From: Emmonsiellopsis sp. PD_33 | Lineage: Eukaryota > Ascomycota > Eurotiomycetes > Onygenales > Ajellomycetaceae | Reading direction: 5' to 3' | NCBI GenBank assembly: GCA_032988165.1 | Contig: JANTQF010000026.1 | Coordinates: 150,331-214,330, forward strand | DNA length: 64,000 nt | Part shown: one piece after another, positions 22,877-34,791 of the stretch | How the letters are laid out: each line of letters opens with the position of its first letter | Position numbering within the stretch: position 1 is the stretch's first letter | Notes under the pieces: model-generated | Database searches by the model: none | Told to the model about the DNA's origin: nothing | The model's input: only the letters and a program-made list of their open reading frames with translations | Made by a program: the position numbers and the translations under genes

Positions 22877-24310
22877 TCCCTGGATATTTTGAGTGAAGAG
22901 AATGGTTCTTGTGAAGGTTTCAGCTCTCCTTTCCTTTCTTTGCTGTATCTGATGTTTATTTATTGCTTTCTGTTTCTTTGTAATTTCAGAAAAAAGCCCA
23001 ATCAGGATCTCCTATTTTCAAAGAACTGTCCAATGTTGTGAAGATTTTTGTTCAAGTTTCTCATGTTGAGGTTTTTAATTTTCGAAGAAAGACCCGTCAA
23101 TTCTCATTATATGTATACTGTTCAGTCAACACATTCTAGATGGATCTCTTTATATCACCTTGCATTATCACTGTTATATACATAGACAGATCTCTTGCCC
23201 CCCAAGAGCCTCAACGGGATTAAAAATAATAGCACGGTGGATAGGGTGCCAAATCATTCTTTAACCCCGTTCATATTAGCAAAGGTGTGTATGGTTATGA
23301 ATAAAAGAATATCGGATAGTGGGGTAGCGTTGTGTACCAACGATTGTGCACCGACCCACGCCTCACTAAGCTATTTGATGTAATAATATATCATATATTA
23401 TATTGGCCACCATGTAGACCACTACAGGGCTGATAGCAGGGAAGTTTGACATGTGGTGCCAATATATGACAGGAGTCAACCCGTAATTGATTTCCGAAAT
23501 GGTATTGTAGAATAATTGAGCAGTTCAAATAGGAGTAATATGTGGCTCATAGCGACCCGTATGCGGCATCTATGACGCCGTATTCCGCCATAAACAAAGT
23601 GCGATGGCAACTACTAATCCCTTCGTGAAGGGCTCACTCATGGCGGTGTTTGATGGAACTTATAGAGGTTCGGGAATGGCGCGAGTAACCAACTGGAGAA
23701 TAACAGAAGTAAATGACATCATTGGACCGGATGAAATACTAATAGGCATCCCAAGAAATAATGTGGATGCGGGCGCGCGGGGGAAGTTAACACACCCCGC
23801 AAAAGCCTATAGTGTGCTCCTCGAGTGGCCGCAAAACTCCAGCTATGGTTGAGACTGGACACTGCGGGGCCATAGCCGTATAAGAGAGTCACCTATTCGC
23901 TGCTACTGTAGCGAACTGCAGTATTATGTTCTCAGCGCCGGGTTTCTCCCTCGAACGATGTCCTTGGAATAGAGTTTGTGTAGTTCAATTAAACTTTAGC
24001 CGCGCCGCGGTTAGCGAGAAGCTAAACGCGCGCGCTAAACGGTTTCAGCCGCCGGGACGACGTCACTGACATCCATTGCACCAAACCCAGAGTTCGCCTC
24101 CATCTGCGCCAGTCAATGTCGACAGCCGGCGGGAATGGCGGGGCACTCCGGCTGCCGTCACCGCCGTTGCTGCCGTTCTTTTTCCCGCTTTAGGTTTATT
24201 TCCTCCTTCCTTTAACCTGCCCCCCACCCCCAGCTCGCGACATGCACCCCCCCATCATCACGACAACGTTCATGAGCTATCCCACTTATTAACGAGCAAC
24301 GAATACCACC
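22877..24310. other. Intergenic region, one doubtful small frame
   Basis: Includes the 3' UTR of the F-box-like gene, an A/T-rich middle part, and the GC-rich upstream region of EIS1 from about 24000, with GCGCGCGCTAAAC and inverted TTAGC/GCTAA elements. A small frame at 23604-23852 is listed separately. Confidence 0.4.
23604..23852 (+). CDS. Doubtful 82-aa orphan frame
   Basis: Small intact frame starting MATTNPFVKGSLMAVFDGTY. It has balanced amino-acid use and no low complexity, unlike most chance frames nearby, and lacks a signal peptide or membrane segment. I recognise no family. It could be a short gene, the surviving exon of a decayed gene, or chance. Confidence 0.25.
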   Translation: MATTNPFVKGSLMAVFDGTYRGSGMARVTNWRITEVNDIIGPDEILIGIPRNNVDAGARGKLTHPAKAYSVLLEWPQNSSYG

Positions 24311-26762
24311 ATGCCTGCTGCTGTTGCTACTCCTGTGATCCATCATCGGCCGGAGTTGGATGAGCACCATGGTAAGTCCTCTTCCCGCTGAAACCCATGC
24401 ACTACGATTTTTCCTGTCGCATATATTAACGCACCGCGAGGAAGATGCCTATTCTGGAAGGTCAACCTTGACTGGAGACGGCAGACAGGCCGGTGAGTTT
24501 GCAACCATACTGTGTCCTACCAGTTCCCTGTACAGGATCATGAAATTGCAATGCTTACTAACACTGGTCGATCCGTAGGCACACGGTTTACCTATCCTAA
24601 GCCATCACAACTTCCCTCCGCCGATCAAGAAGTAGCCTCCGCTGGTGCTGCTGCAAGCTTGGCGCATGCAGACCACACGACACGCCAGCTGGATAAAGCA
24701 GCTGCTGAGCACCCGGTGGCCGGCCCTCAACTCAGCGCGCTGGGCTCCAAGGCCGCATACCTGGCAGGAAGCACCGGGACATTGAAGGGTCTTAAGGGAC
24801 CTGAGGATATTCCTACACCCCGCGGAGCGAAGATTGCCGCAACTGGCGCATTATCCAGGGGACGCAAAAGAGCAGAATCAGCCCCTCCGGTCAATAGCGC
24901 CTACTATGGCTCACCGCATGCAGTCACTGCCGCGACCATATCCCACCGAGCTGCCACAGGACCGGAAATAGTGCCAGAGGAGTCTGTTCCTGTCTTCAAT
25001 ATTCGAAAGATTCACGATGTGGCCGTAGCGAATGCGCGCAGAGAACTCTACCCCGAGGAAGCAGTGCTCGGTGCACAGGCTGATGAGAGGGCGAAAAAGG
25101 AAATGCTCCATGCAACAGCTGTGACGATGGCGCGACAAACGTTCGCGGTCATGCCTCAAGCTGAGGCTAATGTGTCCGACTTGGTTAGGGGTGTGCCCGG
25201 GCCAGCCCCCTTCACAGACGCTTCAATGTTGCACGATGTTGCCCAGAGACAGGCTTCCGAAAAGCTAGCCAATATGCATGATGAACACAAGGCCTTTAAA
25301 GACTACTATACTGCCGGAATCCCACCAAAGCGGCAGAGCTCAATTTATGCTAAGTTGAGGAATCGAGCTTCAAGTGAAGGCGACACGGCCAATATGGACC
25401 AGGAACATTCCATGATGATCCGATCTCAGATGTCAGCTTTTCAGAATAAGATGGCTGCAGTTAACGCTCAAAGAGCCCGAGACCATCAAGCGCTGATGGA
25501 GGCGGCAACCCGAAAGGCGGGCATGACCATTGATAAAGTTGACAATGATATTTATGAAGCTACGGGAAGACCGCCTTCAATGGTTCTTGATAAATTTGTA
25601 ACGCGACCGCTCTCGCCAGATGGAGGGGAAGGAGAAATTGGCAGTCGCTCTTATGTGCCTATTGGTGGGGGCAAATTTGTTAACCAAGACACTATAGAAG
25701 ATCTTGCTAGGAAACGAACCCGACCTACCATGGATGAGGTTTTGCAGAAGGCTCAAGAGGCGCACGCTCAGGATATTGAAGAAAAACTTGATGAGATTAG
25801 GAGTGCAGAAGAGGCCGACATTGAGAGAGAGCGAGCTAAAGAGGCCAGCGAAATCCAGCGACAAATACAAGGCATGTTTTAGTTGCTATTGCCTACCCCA
25901 GAGTTTGCTAACCGGTAGTATAGAAACGACAAAAAGGGAAGAGAAGACCAAATTCAATCTCTTAAATCGCCTAAGCAAGGAGTCGGGCGGTTTGTTCAGG
26001 CTCAAGTCTAAAAAGTCGCGAGGAAAACAAAGAGCAAAGGAAGTGGACGTCCCTGCTTCCGGTGCTATCGCAGACACTAGCCACGAGGAGGAATATTATG
26101 ACCTTACGGGCGTTCCAGAACGGCAAAATTCCCCACCGAAGTCTTACACACCGCCAACTGCAGGCGAGTCTCACAAAACTCCCCTAATGGATGCCCTCAA
26201 AAAACGCCAAAGTGCTAGCTCAGATCAGAGTCAATCTTCTGGCTCAGACAATTCTCATCCACGCCCTAAAGATCACCGGGCAAAAACTGACGGAAATCGT
26301 CAAATAGATGAGCGGAGAACCACAAATGTCAATGGAGTAAATGGGTCCACGCAAGGAGCAGACGAGGAGCTCGGTCGGCGGAGGAGTGAGCCTGCCGCCA
26401 CGACGTCTACTACCAGACCTCGCGTGCAGCAGAGTTCGTCTACAGAAGCTCCACGAGAACAGCCCCAACATCGGGGGATATTGTCAAGACAGAGCAGTAA
26501 GCGCACTAGGCCTAGTCTACGAGAAAGATTCTTTGGCAAATCAAGTCAGGATTCTCCCCCTAGCCGTGGGCCTTTTGAAGTGAAAAAAGAGCAAGATATT
26601 GTTCAGACCACTACTCCGGCGACAGCCCCCCCTGTGGCCGTGGCGGCGGCTCCGGTTTCCAGCAGCCCTGAGCCGGTGGCAGTTTCTTCTGGTGCACTGC
26701 CGGCGACCACTCTTGAAGAGTCCCCAGCCGGAAGCCAATCGAAATTTACAGAACAATTGTAA
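24311..26762 (+). CDS. EIS1: Eisosome protein 1 (EIS1) homologue
   Basis: Predicted 746-aa component of eisosomes, the plasma-membrane furrows organised by Pil1/Lsp1. Exons are 24311-24371, 24445-24492, 24579-25871 and 25924-26762. Intron 1 ends in GAAG and intron 2 is ordinary. Intron 3 is only in frame if its donor is GC (25872-25873), with a TTGCTAACC branch site and TAG acceptor. Family features are the SAGAAASLAHAD and ALGSKAAYLAGS motifs near the N-terminus, repeated Ala-rich helices, and SRSYVPIGGGKFVNQDTIEDLARKRTRPTMDEVL, followed by a Glu/Lys-rich coiled coil (LQKAQEAHAQDIEEKLDEI). The tail is Ser/Pro-rich with basic patches (RLKSKKSRGKQRAK) that suit membrane contact and phosphorylation. 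Confidence 0.85.
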
Positions 26763-27861
26763 ATTCAAGGGATGATATAGGTTAGTCCCATATCGTGACA
26801 ATATTTGTCACAAACATCTTATTACTCTGCTCACGTCGACCTATTTTGTTTTTGTTTGTTGCCTCCTTTCCCGATCAAATGAATCCTTTATAGGGTGGTA
26901 GTTTATTGTCTATCTCAAATATGCAATTTCATCTCCCCTACGCTATATATCTTGCTTTTACCCTTTCTTGTTTCGTCTAATTTGTTTTAATCTGTCCGAT
27001 TTTCCATTCGCGGGCTTTGGAGGGTTTTGGCTTTCGTCGATATTCAAAACTATATAAGGTTCCTAAGGAGGCTTGGAAATGGTAGTTTTGGGCTCCAGGG
27101 CTACGAAAAGGTCGGGGTTTTGTGGAGTTGGACACTACATGCTTAACTGGTGGCTTTCTTGTGAGGGTTTTCTCTCAAATGTTCGCATTGGATCGATTTA
27201 TGTGGAGATTCCGAGGCCCAAGTTTGCATGCTATCGATGTTTCTTGTTTTCTGCTCTTGAACTTATTCCTGGCTCTGCTTTATTGTACTGATAAAGCCGA
27301 CGACTAATGTCTTAATAGTAATAGTAATGTAATCAGGACGGGAGATGAGATAGGACAAGACTGCGGGGGCGCACAACTATTTTATTTATCGATTAGATAA
27401 ATAAAATTAATATCATCATTATTTTAGTTTCCTCACATGAACGTCAACGTCAAAGGGTCATATATATACATGGGTATTTTGGTAGGGCGACAAAAATGGG
27501 GTAGAGAGGGGGGGATTTTGGGCGGGGTGGGGAATGATAACAATATCCAAAAACCAAAAAGGTTGGAGGGATAGGTATATAACAAGGGGCAATAATAGAA
27601 CAGCCGGTCACGCAAAAAAAAAAAAAAAAAAAAAAAAACTCAAATCAAAACAAATCCAGGCGACCTGGGCAGGTACAAGCTCATTGCTTCCCCACAAAAT
27701 AATCCAATCAAGAACTTTGGTAAGCCAAAAAAGTGACACAGAACCTTAAACAAGCACGTGGGGTCGGTACCAAACAACCTTATTTCAACATCGATGAAGG
27801 TAAGTAGATATCTACTTGGCGTTGGGGGAATATTCGCCGGCTGAAAGAAAAATTAATTTGA
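26763..27861. other. Convergent intergenic spacer with poly-A tract
   Basis: Between EIS1 and the 715-aa membrane protein gene, both ending here. T-rich 3' UTR-like sequence lies at 26840-27000 and an A24 run at about 27615-27639. Frames are short and unsupported. Confidence 0.5.
27615..27639. repeat. Poly-A homopolymer
   Basis: About 24 consecutive A. It lies downstream of the convergent gene ends. No flanking direct repeats or retrotransposon coding sequence were seen, so a retroposed origin is not supported. Confidence 0.9.
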
Positions 27862-30009
27862 TCAGCTGTATGCCACATTTGGCCTTGCAGGCTGTCCGCC
27901 CGCTGAAGTATCATCAAACGCCAGCTTCAGCTTCCCGTCAAAATCCCTAATTGCAACGGGAATTTTATAGATAGCCATAGAATCTATGCCTGCGCCTGTG
28001 TTTGATAAATGTTCTGACATCGATGACTGGATCGCCAGGGTGGAGAGCTCTGACTGGCTTTCCCAGCCCATATAACAGACACCCGTATATAAGGTGAAAA
28101 TAGTATGTCCCAGTGCAAGCGCACAGTAAAGGAGGAGCATGGTAGCGGAAAAGTTGTATGTCTTGCTTCGATTCCCGTAGCCTTTCCCGTTTATGATAGC
28201 GTTCATCGTAAACTTGGTCATTTTGGATGTGTCGAGTCCGTCGATGTCGTACGCTTCGCCGCCGCCGCCAAAGACAGCGCCATTCTGTGGTCTCAGCTGG
28301 GTGTCGTTGTCTGCGCGGAGCTTGCCTTGAAGGGTGGCAGAGTACGCGGCCTTGGATAACCCGTGTGTAACCAAAGAGGAAAAAATGTCGTGCACGAACA
28401 GAGCTTTGTCATCCCAGGAGCTATTGCTATTGAGATGGACGGATTGGAGCAGCCTGTCGAACACCGTCACGTTTGTACCATACGTTCCTGGGTTAAGGTA
28501 GTCGGCCCAGGATTTGGAAATCCGTATTAAAGGGAATGTTGCGAGGAATTCGTCGTTTGTGAATTCATCATAATTATTATCCGTCGCAAGAGGGTAAACC
28601 TGGGGTCCATGTCGTCGATCATTGGTTATATGGTACGTGGTATTAATCCAACGAGATGTCACAAGGCAGGAAATAATAGACCCAAGGCCACCTGGGGAAG
28701 GCGCAGGGAATATGGCAATGCCTCCAGTTGAGCCATTGACCGTCCTGTCCAAACTATCCAAGCCAATCCAGAGAAGAGAGGGCTCAGGCGCCTTCAGCCT
28801 CTCCCTAACATCGTCTAGTACGGTCTCATTTTTCATTAACGACCCATACGGGAAATCGATCTTGGTCAGTCCCTCTCCGTCGGCCTTCACGGTATTCTGA
28901 TAGCAGTAGGGTCGCGAATACGGTTGCTGTACATCGTTCACCTCCCACCGAGAAGAATTCCTCCACCGGTAATGTTTCCCCCCAACAATGGATCCTCGCA
29001 CGGACATATCGTCCCAATCCATCCCGGCAGTAAGAAGAGCGTCACCAATGCTTGCCTGCTGCACACTGCTCAGAGCCCTGTCTCCGATCCACATAGTGGA
29101 AACTCCATTTTTAGTCCGAATCTGAAACTCATCCGAGTGGCGAACTCCTATCACAGTCCTCAAAGCTTCCCAGCCTCCATGGGGGCACGATAGGTCCTCA
29201 GAATTTGCCAAACAATTTGCATCAATTTGAGACCTATCAAACTGAACTGGCCAAAGTTGCTCGCGGGTGGCGTTTATCCAAAAGTCGGTCCCGCCAACTT
29301 CCCAGTCAGAAAGTTTCGGAATCATGAGAAGGGCGGATGCCGGGCCTATAAAGGGTGCCAATACGGTCGCCGTAACCAGAGAAAGTAGGAATAGTGCCCC
29401 CGACCATGATTTTGCTGTTGGCCCCGCAATAGCCCACAGCTCCTTCGACCAGAGGTAACTGACTTGTTGGAAATCACCGCCGGCAAAAAGGATGGCAAAT
29501 GGGGCTTTTGATGACATGAGCCTCCGTCTAGCTTCGGTGAAGACGGCCACGGTAAGGGACGCAAGCATCGTCAATTCGTGGATCTTAGAAGCAAACTGCA
29601 AGGTATTCTCCTCCACACCCTCCTCGCCCAAGACGCCATCGATCCTATCTCCCACGTAAAAGCCTCTGAAATATAAATATAGAAGCACGATACAAATGCT
29701 CACGGGAATGAAATGGACAATCAATCGGGGAATAGCCACTCGTCTCTTCCGCCAGTATGCAACTTTGGGTTCCTCCGGCTTCTTCTTTCGAGCAAGGGAG
29801 CGGACTATCTTGAGTCCTAGCCCATGAAGAACTCCATGCAAGGCGGTTCCCGATCCAGCGGGAGCTGTTGAGTAGGAGTGTTTAGGAAAATCGGCGATTT
29901 CGCTGTCATCTGCCGTGCTCGAAACCACGTCAGGACCTTTTCGTTGACTAAGGGGTAATAAACCAACATTCTCGGTTGTCCGTTCCGATCCGTCAACGTC
30001 ATGCGACAT
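27862..30009 (-). CDS. Orphan 715-aa membrane glycoprotein-like protein
   Basis: Single uninterrupted frame of 715 aa. I recognise no characterised family, although fungal hypothetical proteins of similar layout are familiar. Residues 1-90 are soluble and end in a basic stretch (RKKKPEEPKVAYWRKRR). Helices are likely at 95-115 (RLIVHFIPVSICIVLLYLYF), about 147-165, 205-232 (SGALFLLSLVTATVLAPFIG), and near 625-645 just before the short tail. Between the third and last helix lies a roughly 390-residue domain with several N-x-S/T sequons (NAT, NSS, NGS, NTT, NVT), consistent with an extracellular or luminal domain. The C-terminal tail is cytosolic by that topology. The upstream region is A/T-rich. 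Substrate or partner is unknown. Confidence 0.75.
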   Translation of the reverse strand: MSHDVDGSERTTENVGLLPLSQRKGPDVVSSTADDSEIADFPKHSYSTAPAGSGTALHGVLHGLGLKIVRSLARKKKPEEPKVAYWRKRRVAIPRLIVHFIPVSICIVLLYLYFRGFYVGDRIDGVLGEEGVEENTLQFASKIHELTMLASLTVAVFTEARRRLMSSKAPFAILFAGGDFQQVSYLWSKELWAIAGPTAKSWSGALFLLSLVTATVLAPFIGPASALLMIPKLSDWEVGGTDFWINATREQLWPVQFDRSQIDANCLANSEDLSCPHGGWEALRTVIGVRHSDEFQIRTKNGVSTMWIGDRALSSVQQASIGDALLTAGMDWDDMSVRGSIVGGKHYRWRNSSRWEVNDVQQPYSRPYCYQNTVKADGEGLTKIDFPYGSLMKNETVLDDVRERLKAPEPSLLWIGLDSLDRTVNGSTGGIAIFPAPSPGGLGSIISCLVTSRWINTTYHITNDRRHGPQVYPLATDNNYDEFTNDEFLATFPLIRISKSWADYLNPGTYGTNVTVFDRLLQSVHLNSNSSWDDKALFVHDIFSSLVTHGLSKAAYSATLQGKLRADNDTQLRPQNGAVFGGGGEAYDIDGLDTSKMTKFTMNAIINGKGYGNRSKTYNFSATMLLLYCALALGHTIFTLYTGVCYMGWESQSELSTLAIQSSMSEHLSNTGAGIDSMAIYKIPVAIRDFDGKLKLAFDDTSAGGQPARPNVAYS

Positions 30010-32869
30010 CGTTGCCGTGACCCGAGAAGTCGAAGCTCGCCGGGGCTGGGGGGTAGTTCTGAACGATCAAAATTACCAAAATCTGGCAGAGAACTGTGTC
30101 TGAAAACTGAGGCATGATTTTCAGTGGGTTAAGGCGGGACTAATATAAGGAGTTTCCCCTTCCGCTTGTCCTCAAAAAAGTAAGCATTTTGCAAGGCTGG
30201 ATTTTTGTCTCTTGGCTCCTCGATCGGATTTCGGTCCTCAACTTTTGGCCCCAATTCCGAAAGTTCAGGCTAAGAATTTTGGCTGCTTGACAGCCTGACA
30301 GGGGCTCAAAATAATGGGACGAAATCAATATTGTAACGAATTATAGCTCGCCCTCGGGACCGCCGACTAGCTAGTGGGTTCGGCCGGCCCCATCCCGCAC
30401 CAACCACCAACCAAATGAGGCGCTTTGACGGAACGTTGATAGGGGCAGGAAAGCTAAATCCGGGTTTGTCGCTGAATAATAAGAAGTTCATCGCGAGCCT
30501 GATCGTCAGGAAACCTGAGAAAGGGGGTGGAACAGAGATTGCAGGATAAAAATAGTAAATTTTAACATTCACGAGCATGCCCCCAAATCCCGATTCCGAG
30601 TGGAGTGCAAGGCTATCCAAAATAGGGAAGAGGTCGTTAGCAGCCGAATTTCATCGGAGCGTCTCGATTCTGCGTCCAAAAAGGAGAAAAAGGGTCGTGG
30701 CTTCCCTCGATGCTTCCATCGTGATTGGTGTTCATCCGCTACGGTCATCAATCCTGGGTAGGTATTATGTACGCGATTGCGTGCACAAATGTACACCGGC
30801 GGAGTTTGATGTGTATTCACCTTCCTGGCGTCACGCGCGGGAGTCTGGAGAAGGCTGCTGCTGAAAGAGCCCACAATTGATTGGTGAGGGGCTAAATCTA
30901 GCGTGTCATTGAAGATTCGGCTGAAGGTTCGTCAAGTTATCTTGACCGCAGCCCCCATGCACAATTTAATATGTACGGGCCTTCCACATTAATGGTGTTT
31001 ATGGGCTTCAGTGCACTTTGACTCCAGGACGAACCACATCCGAGCGACACGGAGTTGCACCTCTGTCCATCCATCCACGTTGGAGGAGGATCATTAAAGA
31101 CATGATCAGACTTCAGTGATTGGGTCGTGCTAACCGGAAGCCACGATCATGTTCGTTAGTTAGTTGCAGACTTAAAATAGAACCCAGCCTTCTTCAATGC
31201 GAAAATATTCGAGGACTAGCGTCATGCAGGCAAACTCCAGACAATCACGCGACAATATCGGTTTCGACCACAGATTGGAGCCGTTGGGCCAAAATGTTAA
31301 CCGTGCGCAAGTTTAATGCCGGCCTTGGTCAAATTATTTCTCCGCTGTAAAAAAGAGTTGACTGGTACTATTGCTTGATAGATGGCTAGCCTTTCGATGT
31401 CTTGGGGCTGGTATTTGTAGAATAAATGTCAGTAACCAGTTCACGTGGCGTGTAGGAGGAGGTTGCTTTAACTGTTAGCACAAGCCCACGAATGAGGAAT
31501 AAAAAAAGTCGCGTTGGGTGCTTAATTTAGTTGTCCAGCCTAAGATCCATAGAATAAAGGGCGGACAGTCTAGCCACGGCCGCGAGCTTTGCGTATCCAA
31601 GAAGGCCAGCAATGTGCAATGAATGCTCCCCTTCCAGACTCCGAGAGCACCCGATCAAGGCAGGTACTAATAACTTTATTAGCCGCGCAAGGCAGAAAGT
31701 CTTGATGGGAGCTCCCGAAGATAGTAGCAATACATAAAAATTAGTACAGCAGCGAGGGATTTGATCGACTGGGATATTTAAAACCGAGGAAGATTTGGAC
31801 CATTAGCAAAGCTGTTTTGACGAATCGCCATATACGGAGGTTTATGGAGTTGGGTCTAGTGTTGCTAGAGAGTCGTGAAGCCGAAGATCATCACAAAGCG
31901 GGTTTTCCCGAGGAACGTCTAGACGTGTAATAATGTTAGACTTTGTTCTGTCGCCCGTAAAGTCTCTATTATTCTGTCACAATAAGCATTAGTTTCAAGA
32001 GTATGGAAAAATTGATCATTTTTATCTTCCGAGTGTCCAACCTTGGCTTTAGATCATGTTTTGGCTTCCACCCATAACGCTGCTGCCAGCACCCAGATGA
32101 CATTTCACTGCGAGTTGATATATTATATAGGTTTAGACATCTGCATGTACCTTTCTAATGGGCAATTGGGCTTGTGTATGCTTCTCGTTTCCAAACAGTG
32201 GTCTGTTGTTGCACCTTCCAGCAGGAAAATAAGCACAATTCTGCCAGTTCTGACCGCCTCCCCTTAGTCATCAGGCTTGGAGTCTGGATAAAGTTGGATT
32301 AGTCACGAATTTCTCCTACCTCGAACCATGGAATGGACAAAGCTTAAAGCTGACCCGTACGGGCTAGTCCTATTCCAGCCTAGTGATATTACTCTCTGCG
32401 GGGGAAACTCCGCTGATTGCCCAGGTGCGGGGTTAAAGTTTAACCGTCAATTAGGGGGGTTGTTTAACCATATTTCAACAAGTTTTAGCTATTGCTTTGA
32501 GCAGCCCCCATTCTGCTTCTCGGCTTAAATCACCCCGACCATTCCCCCGGATTTTGTATGGATCAACCGGCTAAAATGTTTCCACGCGTCCACACGAGCT
32601 GCGGAGACATATGATTCTGTACGATTGGAGGGATACCAGGGAGTCGTTTCCCTCCCCGGGGTTTTGTCCGTTGGTCACACAAAGACGTAGCCGACAAAGG
32701 CCGACAAACATGGATGGTCATGGTTACATCCAAAAACTCTCCGTGTCTTTATAACTGGGGAACACCCCCGTTTGCCGAATGTTGAGAACGATCTTGTGCT
32801 TGCGTACATGCAGTTTGGTTACTTGTCAAGTTGCTGTGCTGCTTTACGTTCTTTCGGCCTTCCAAAGTC
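30010..32869. other. Long gene-poor region
   Basis: Nearly 2.9 kb without a supported gene. All frames are at most about 105 codons and none shows domain motifs or plausible exon joins. The segment nearest 32870 (about 32530-32869) looks like the promoter of the sugar permease, with CCCCGG and CCGG elements. The rest is moderately A/T-rich and could be decayed sequence. I saw no terminal repeats or transposase remnants. Confidence 0.45.
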
Positions 32870-34791
32870 ATGGGCATCAAATCTATCCTCAGCAAGAGGT
32901 CTGCCCTGCGGTCGAAGAATGACCAGGTTACTAATGCCGCGCAGCTGACTCTACGCCAGAGTCTCTGGCCGTTGACAATTGTTACGTTGTTGTTTTTTTT
33001 GTGGGTGAGTGGAAAGTCAGCTTGATGTTCTGTGGAGGGCTTATCACTTTAGCTATAGTATTCTTTTGTTCTATGGAAACTCACATTTTCATATCAAGTG
33101 GTGGCTGACAAGTAGCTTTTGGAAACATACAGGGTTTTGCATACGGTTTACTTGATACGCTGAATAAACATTTCCAAAATACATTGGGCATTACTAGAAC
33201 TCGATCATCAGGTCTGCAGGCTGCGTATTTCGGGTATGCTCATGTTCTTTCTGGATATTTTCCCTATGCGCTCCAAACAATGTGAGGAGCTAGCTAATTC
33301 ACGAATTCGCCCCACTTCCAGCGCATATCCACTCGCGTCCCTCGGCTACGCCAACTGGATGCTTCGTCACTATGGTTATAAATCGGTCTTTATCTTTGGC
33401 CTCTGTCTATATGGCATAGGTGCCCTGTGTATGTGGCCCGCGGGGCTCAACCGTTCGTTTGGAGGATTCTGCGGCGCAACTTTTGTTATCGGATCAGGGC
33501 TGGGCTCGCTGGAAACAGCAGCGAATCCATACTTGGCTGGTATGTTGGAATAGAATGATACCCCCCATATTGTTATACCATCATCCAACGGAGTGTTTAG
33601 TATGCGGTCCGCCGAAATACGCCGAACTCAGAATCAATTTTGCCCAGGCCTTCAATGCTATTGGCACTGTTGTTGGGCCCGTCCTCGGTTCATATGCATT
33701 TTTCACGACGGCGTCCGATGACCTAGCGGCCCTACGAAGAGTGCAGTGGGTGTATCTTGCAATTGGGATTTTTGTCTTCGTACTAGCCGGAGTGTTTTTC
33801 GTATCCAATATCCCCGAGGTTACGGATGCCGATATGGAGTTTCAAGTAGCGGAGACGCATATTGAAGGAAACGAGAAATCGTTTTGGAAACGGTATCAAT
33901 TGTTTCATGCCGCAGCTGCCCAATTTTTCTACACTGGAGGCCAAGGTTCGTATTTTCCTTTCGATAATAAGTTAACAACACTAGTATGGCCAGAATGAAA
34001 TTTTGAGAGAGTGTCTGACTGAGTGGGGACAATGAACAATATAGTCGCAATTGCGTCCTTTTTTATAAACTACGCCGTCGAAACAAGGCCAGGGACCTCG
34101 AACTCCACGGGCGCAAACTTCCTCGCCGGAGCCCAGGGGGCATTCGCCGTCGGTCGCTTCTCCGGCACATTTTTTATGAAGTTCGTTAGACCACGGTGGG
34201 TATTCCTGGTGTACTTAACGGGCGTCATAATATTCCTAGCGGCATCCACCACCCAGGGCGGAGATATCGGTATTGGTATGAACTATGCTCCCTTTTTCCC
34301 CCTCCCCATTTTCCCGGGTTGCGATCAAAACTGATAGACTCCACCCCAGCTATGCTTTTCCTAGTTCTATTCTTCGAGTCCGTCTGCTTCCCCACCATCG
34401 TCGCATTGGGTATACGCGGCCTGGGCAGACATTATAAGCGCGGTTCCGGGTGGATTGTAGGTGGTGTGTGTGGCGGCGCGGCTATTCCCCCTTTGCTGGG
34501 GCATGTTGCCGATTTGCGTGGAAACACCGGATTTGCCATGGTGGTTCCTACAATCGTAAGTTACCAATTCCATACTATTTAAAAGGAAATCCTAGACGGA
34601 CTTTAAAGAACAACTTCGTTGACATGATACGGCAACAGGTAATGGTTATAGCATGGAGCTACGCCCTTGCAGTGAACTTCGTCCCATCGTACCGAGATCC
34701 TGCGGATAAGATTGGTGATAGCGGTATTGGGATTGTGTCTGAAAGGTCGGATGAAGAAAAAGGGCCGGAGTTGAATAAGGAAGTTCAATAG
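32870..34791 (+). CDS. MFS sugar permease, FucP (FHS) type
   Basis: Predicted 462-aa carrier in seven exons: 32870-33004, 33133-33233, 33322-33539, 33601-33945, 34045-34275, 34350-34555 and 34639-34791. Every intron is GT/AG and the frame closes. The first helix reads TIVTLLFFLWGFAYGLLDTLNKHFQ, the hallmark of L-fucose/glucose-galactose permeases. Next come SGLQAAYFGAYPLASLGYANWMLRHYGYK and GSGLGSLETAANPYLA, in which Glu and Asn correspond to family substrate/proton residues. The second half keeps GAQGAFAVGRFSGTF and ALGIRGLGRHYKRGSGWIVGGVCGGA. Bacterial relatives are proton-coupled L-fucose symporters; fungal members are less studied. Uptake of a hexose or deoxyhexose is likely. No fucose-catabolic gene is adjacent. 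Confidence 0.9.

Noticed and set aside
27615..27639. Poly-A run as the tail of a retroposon
   Set aside because: No target-site duplication or element body could be found upstream.
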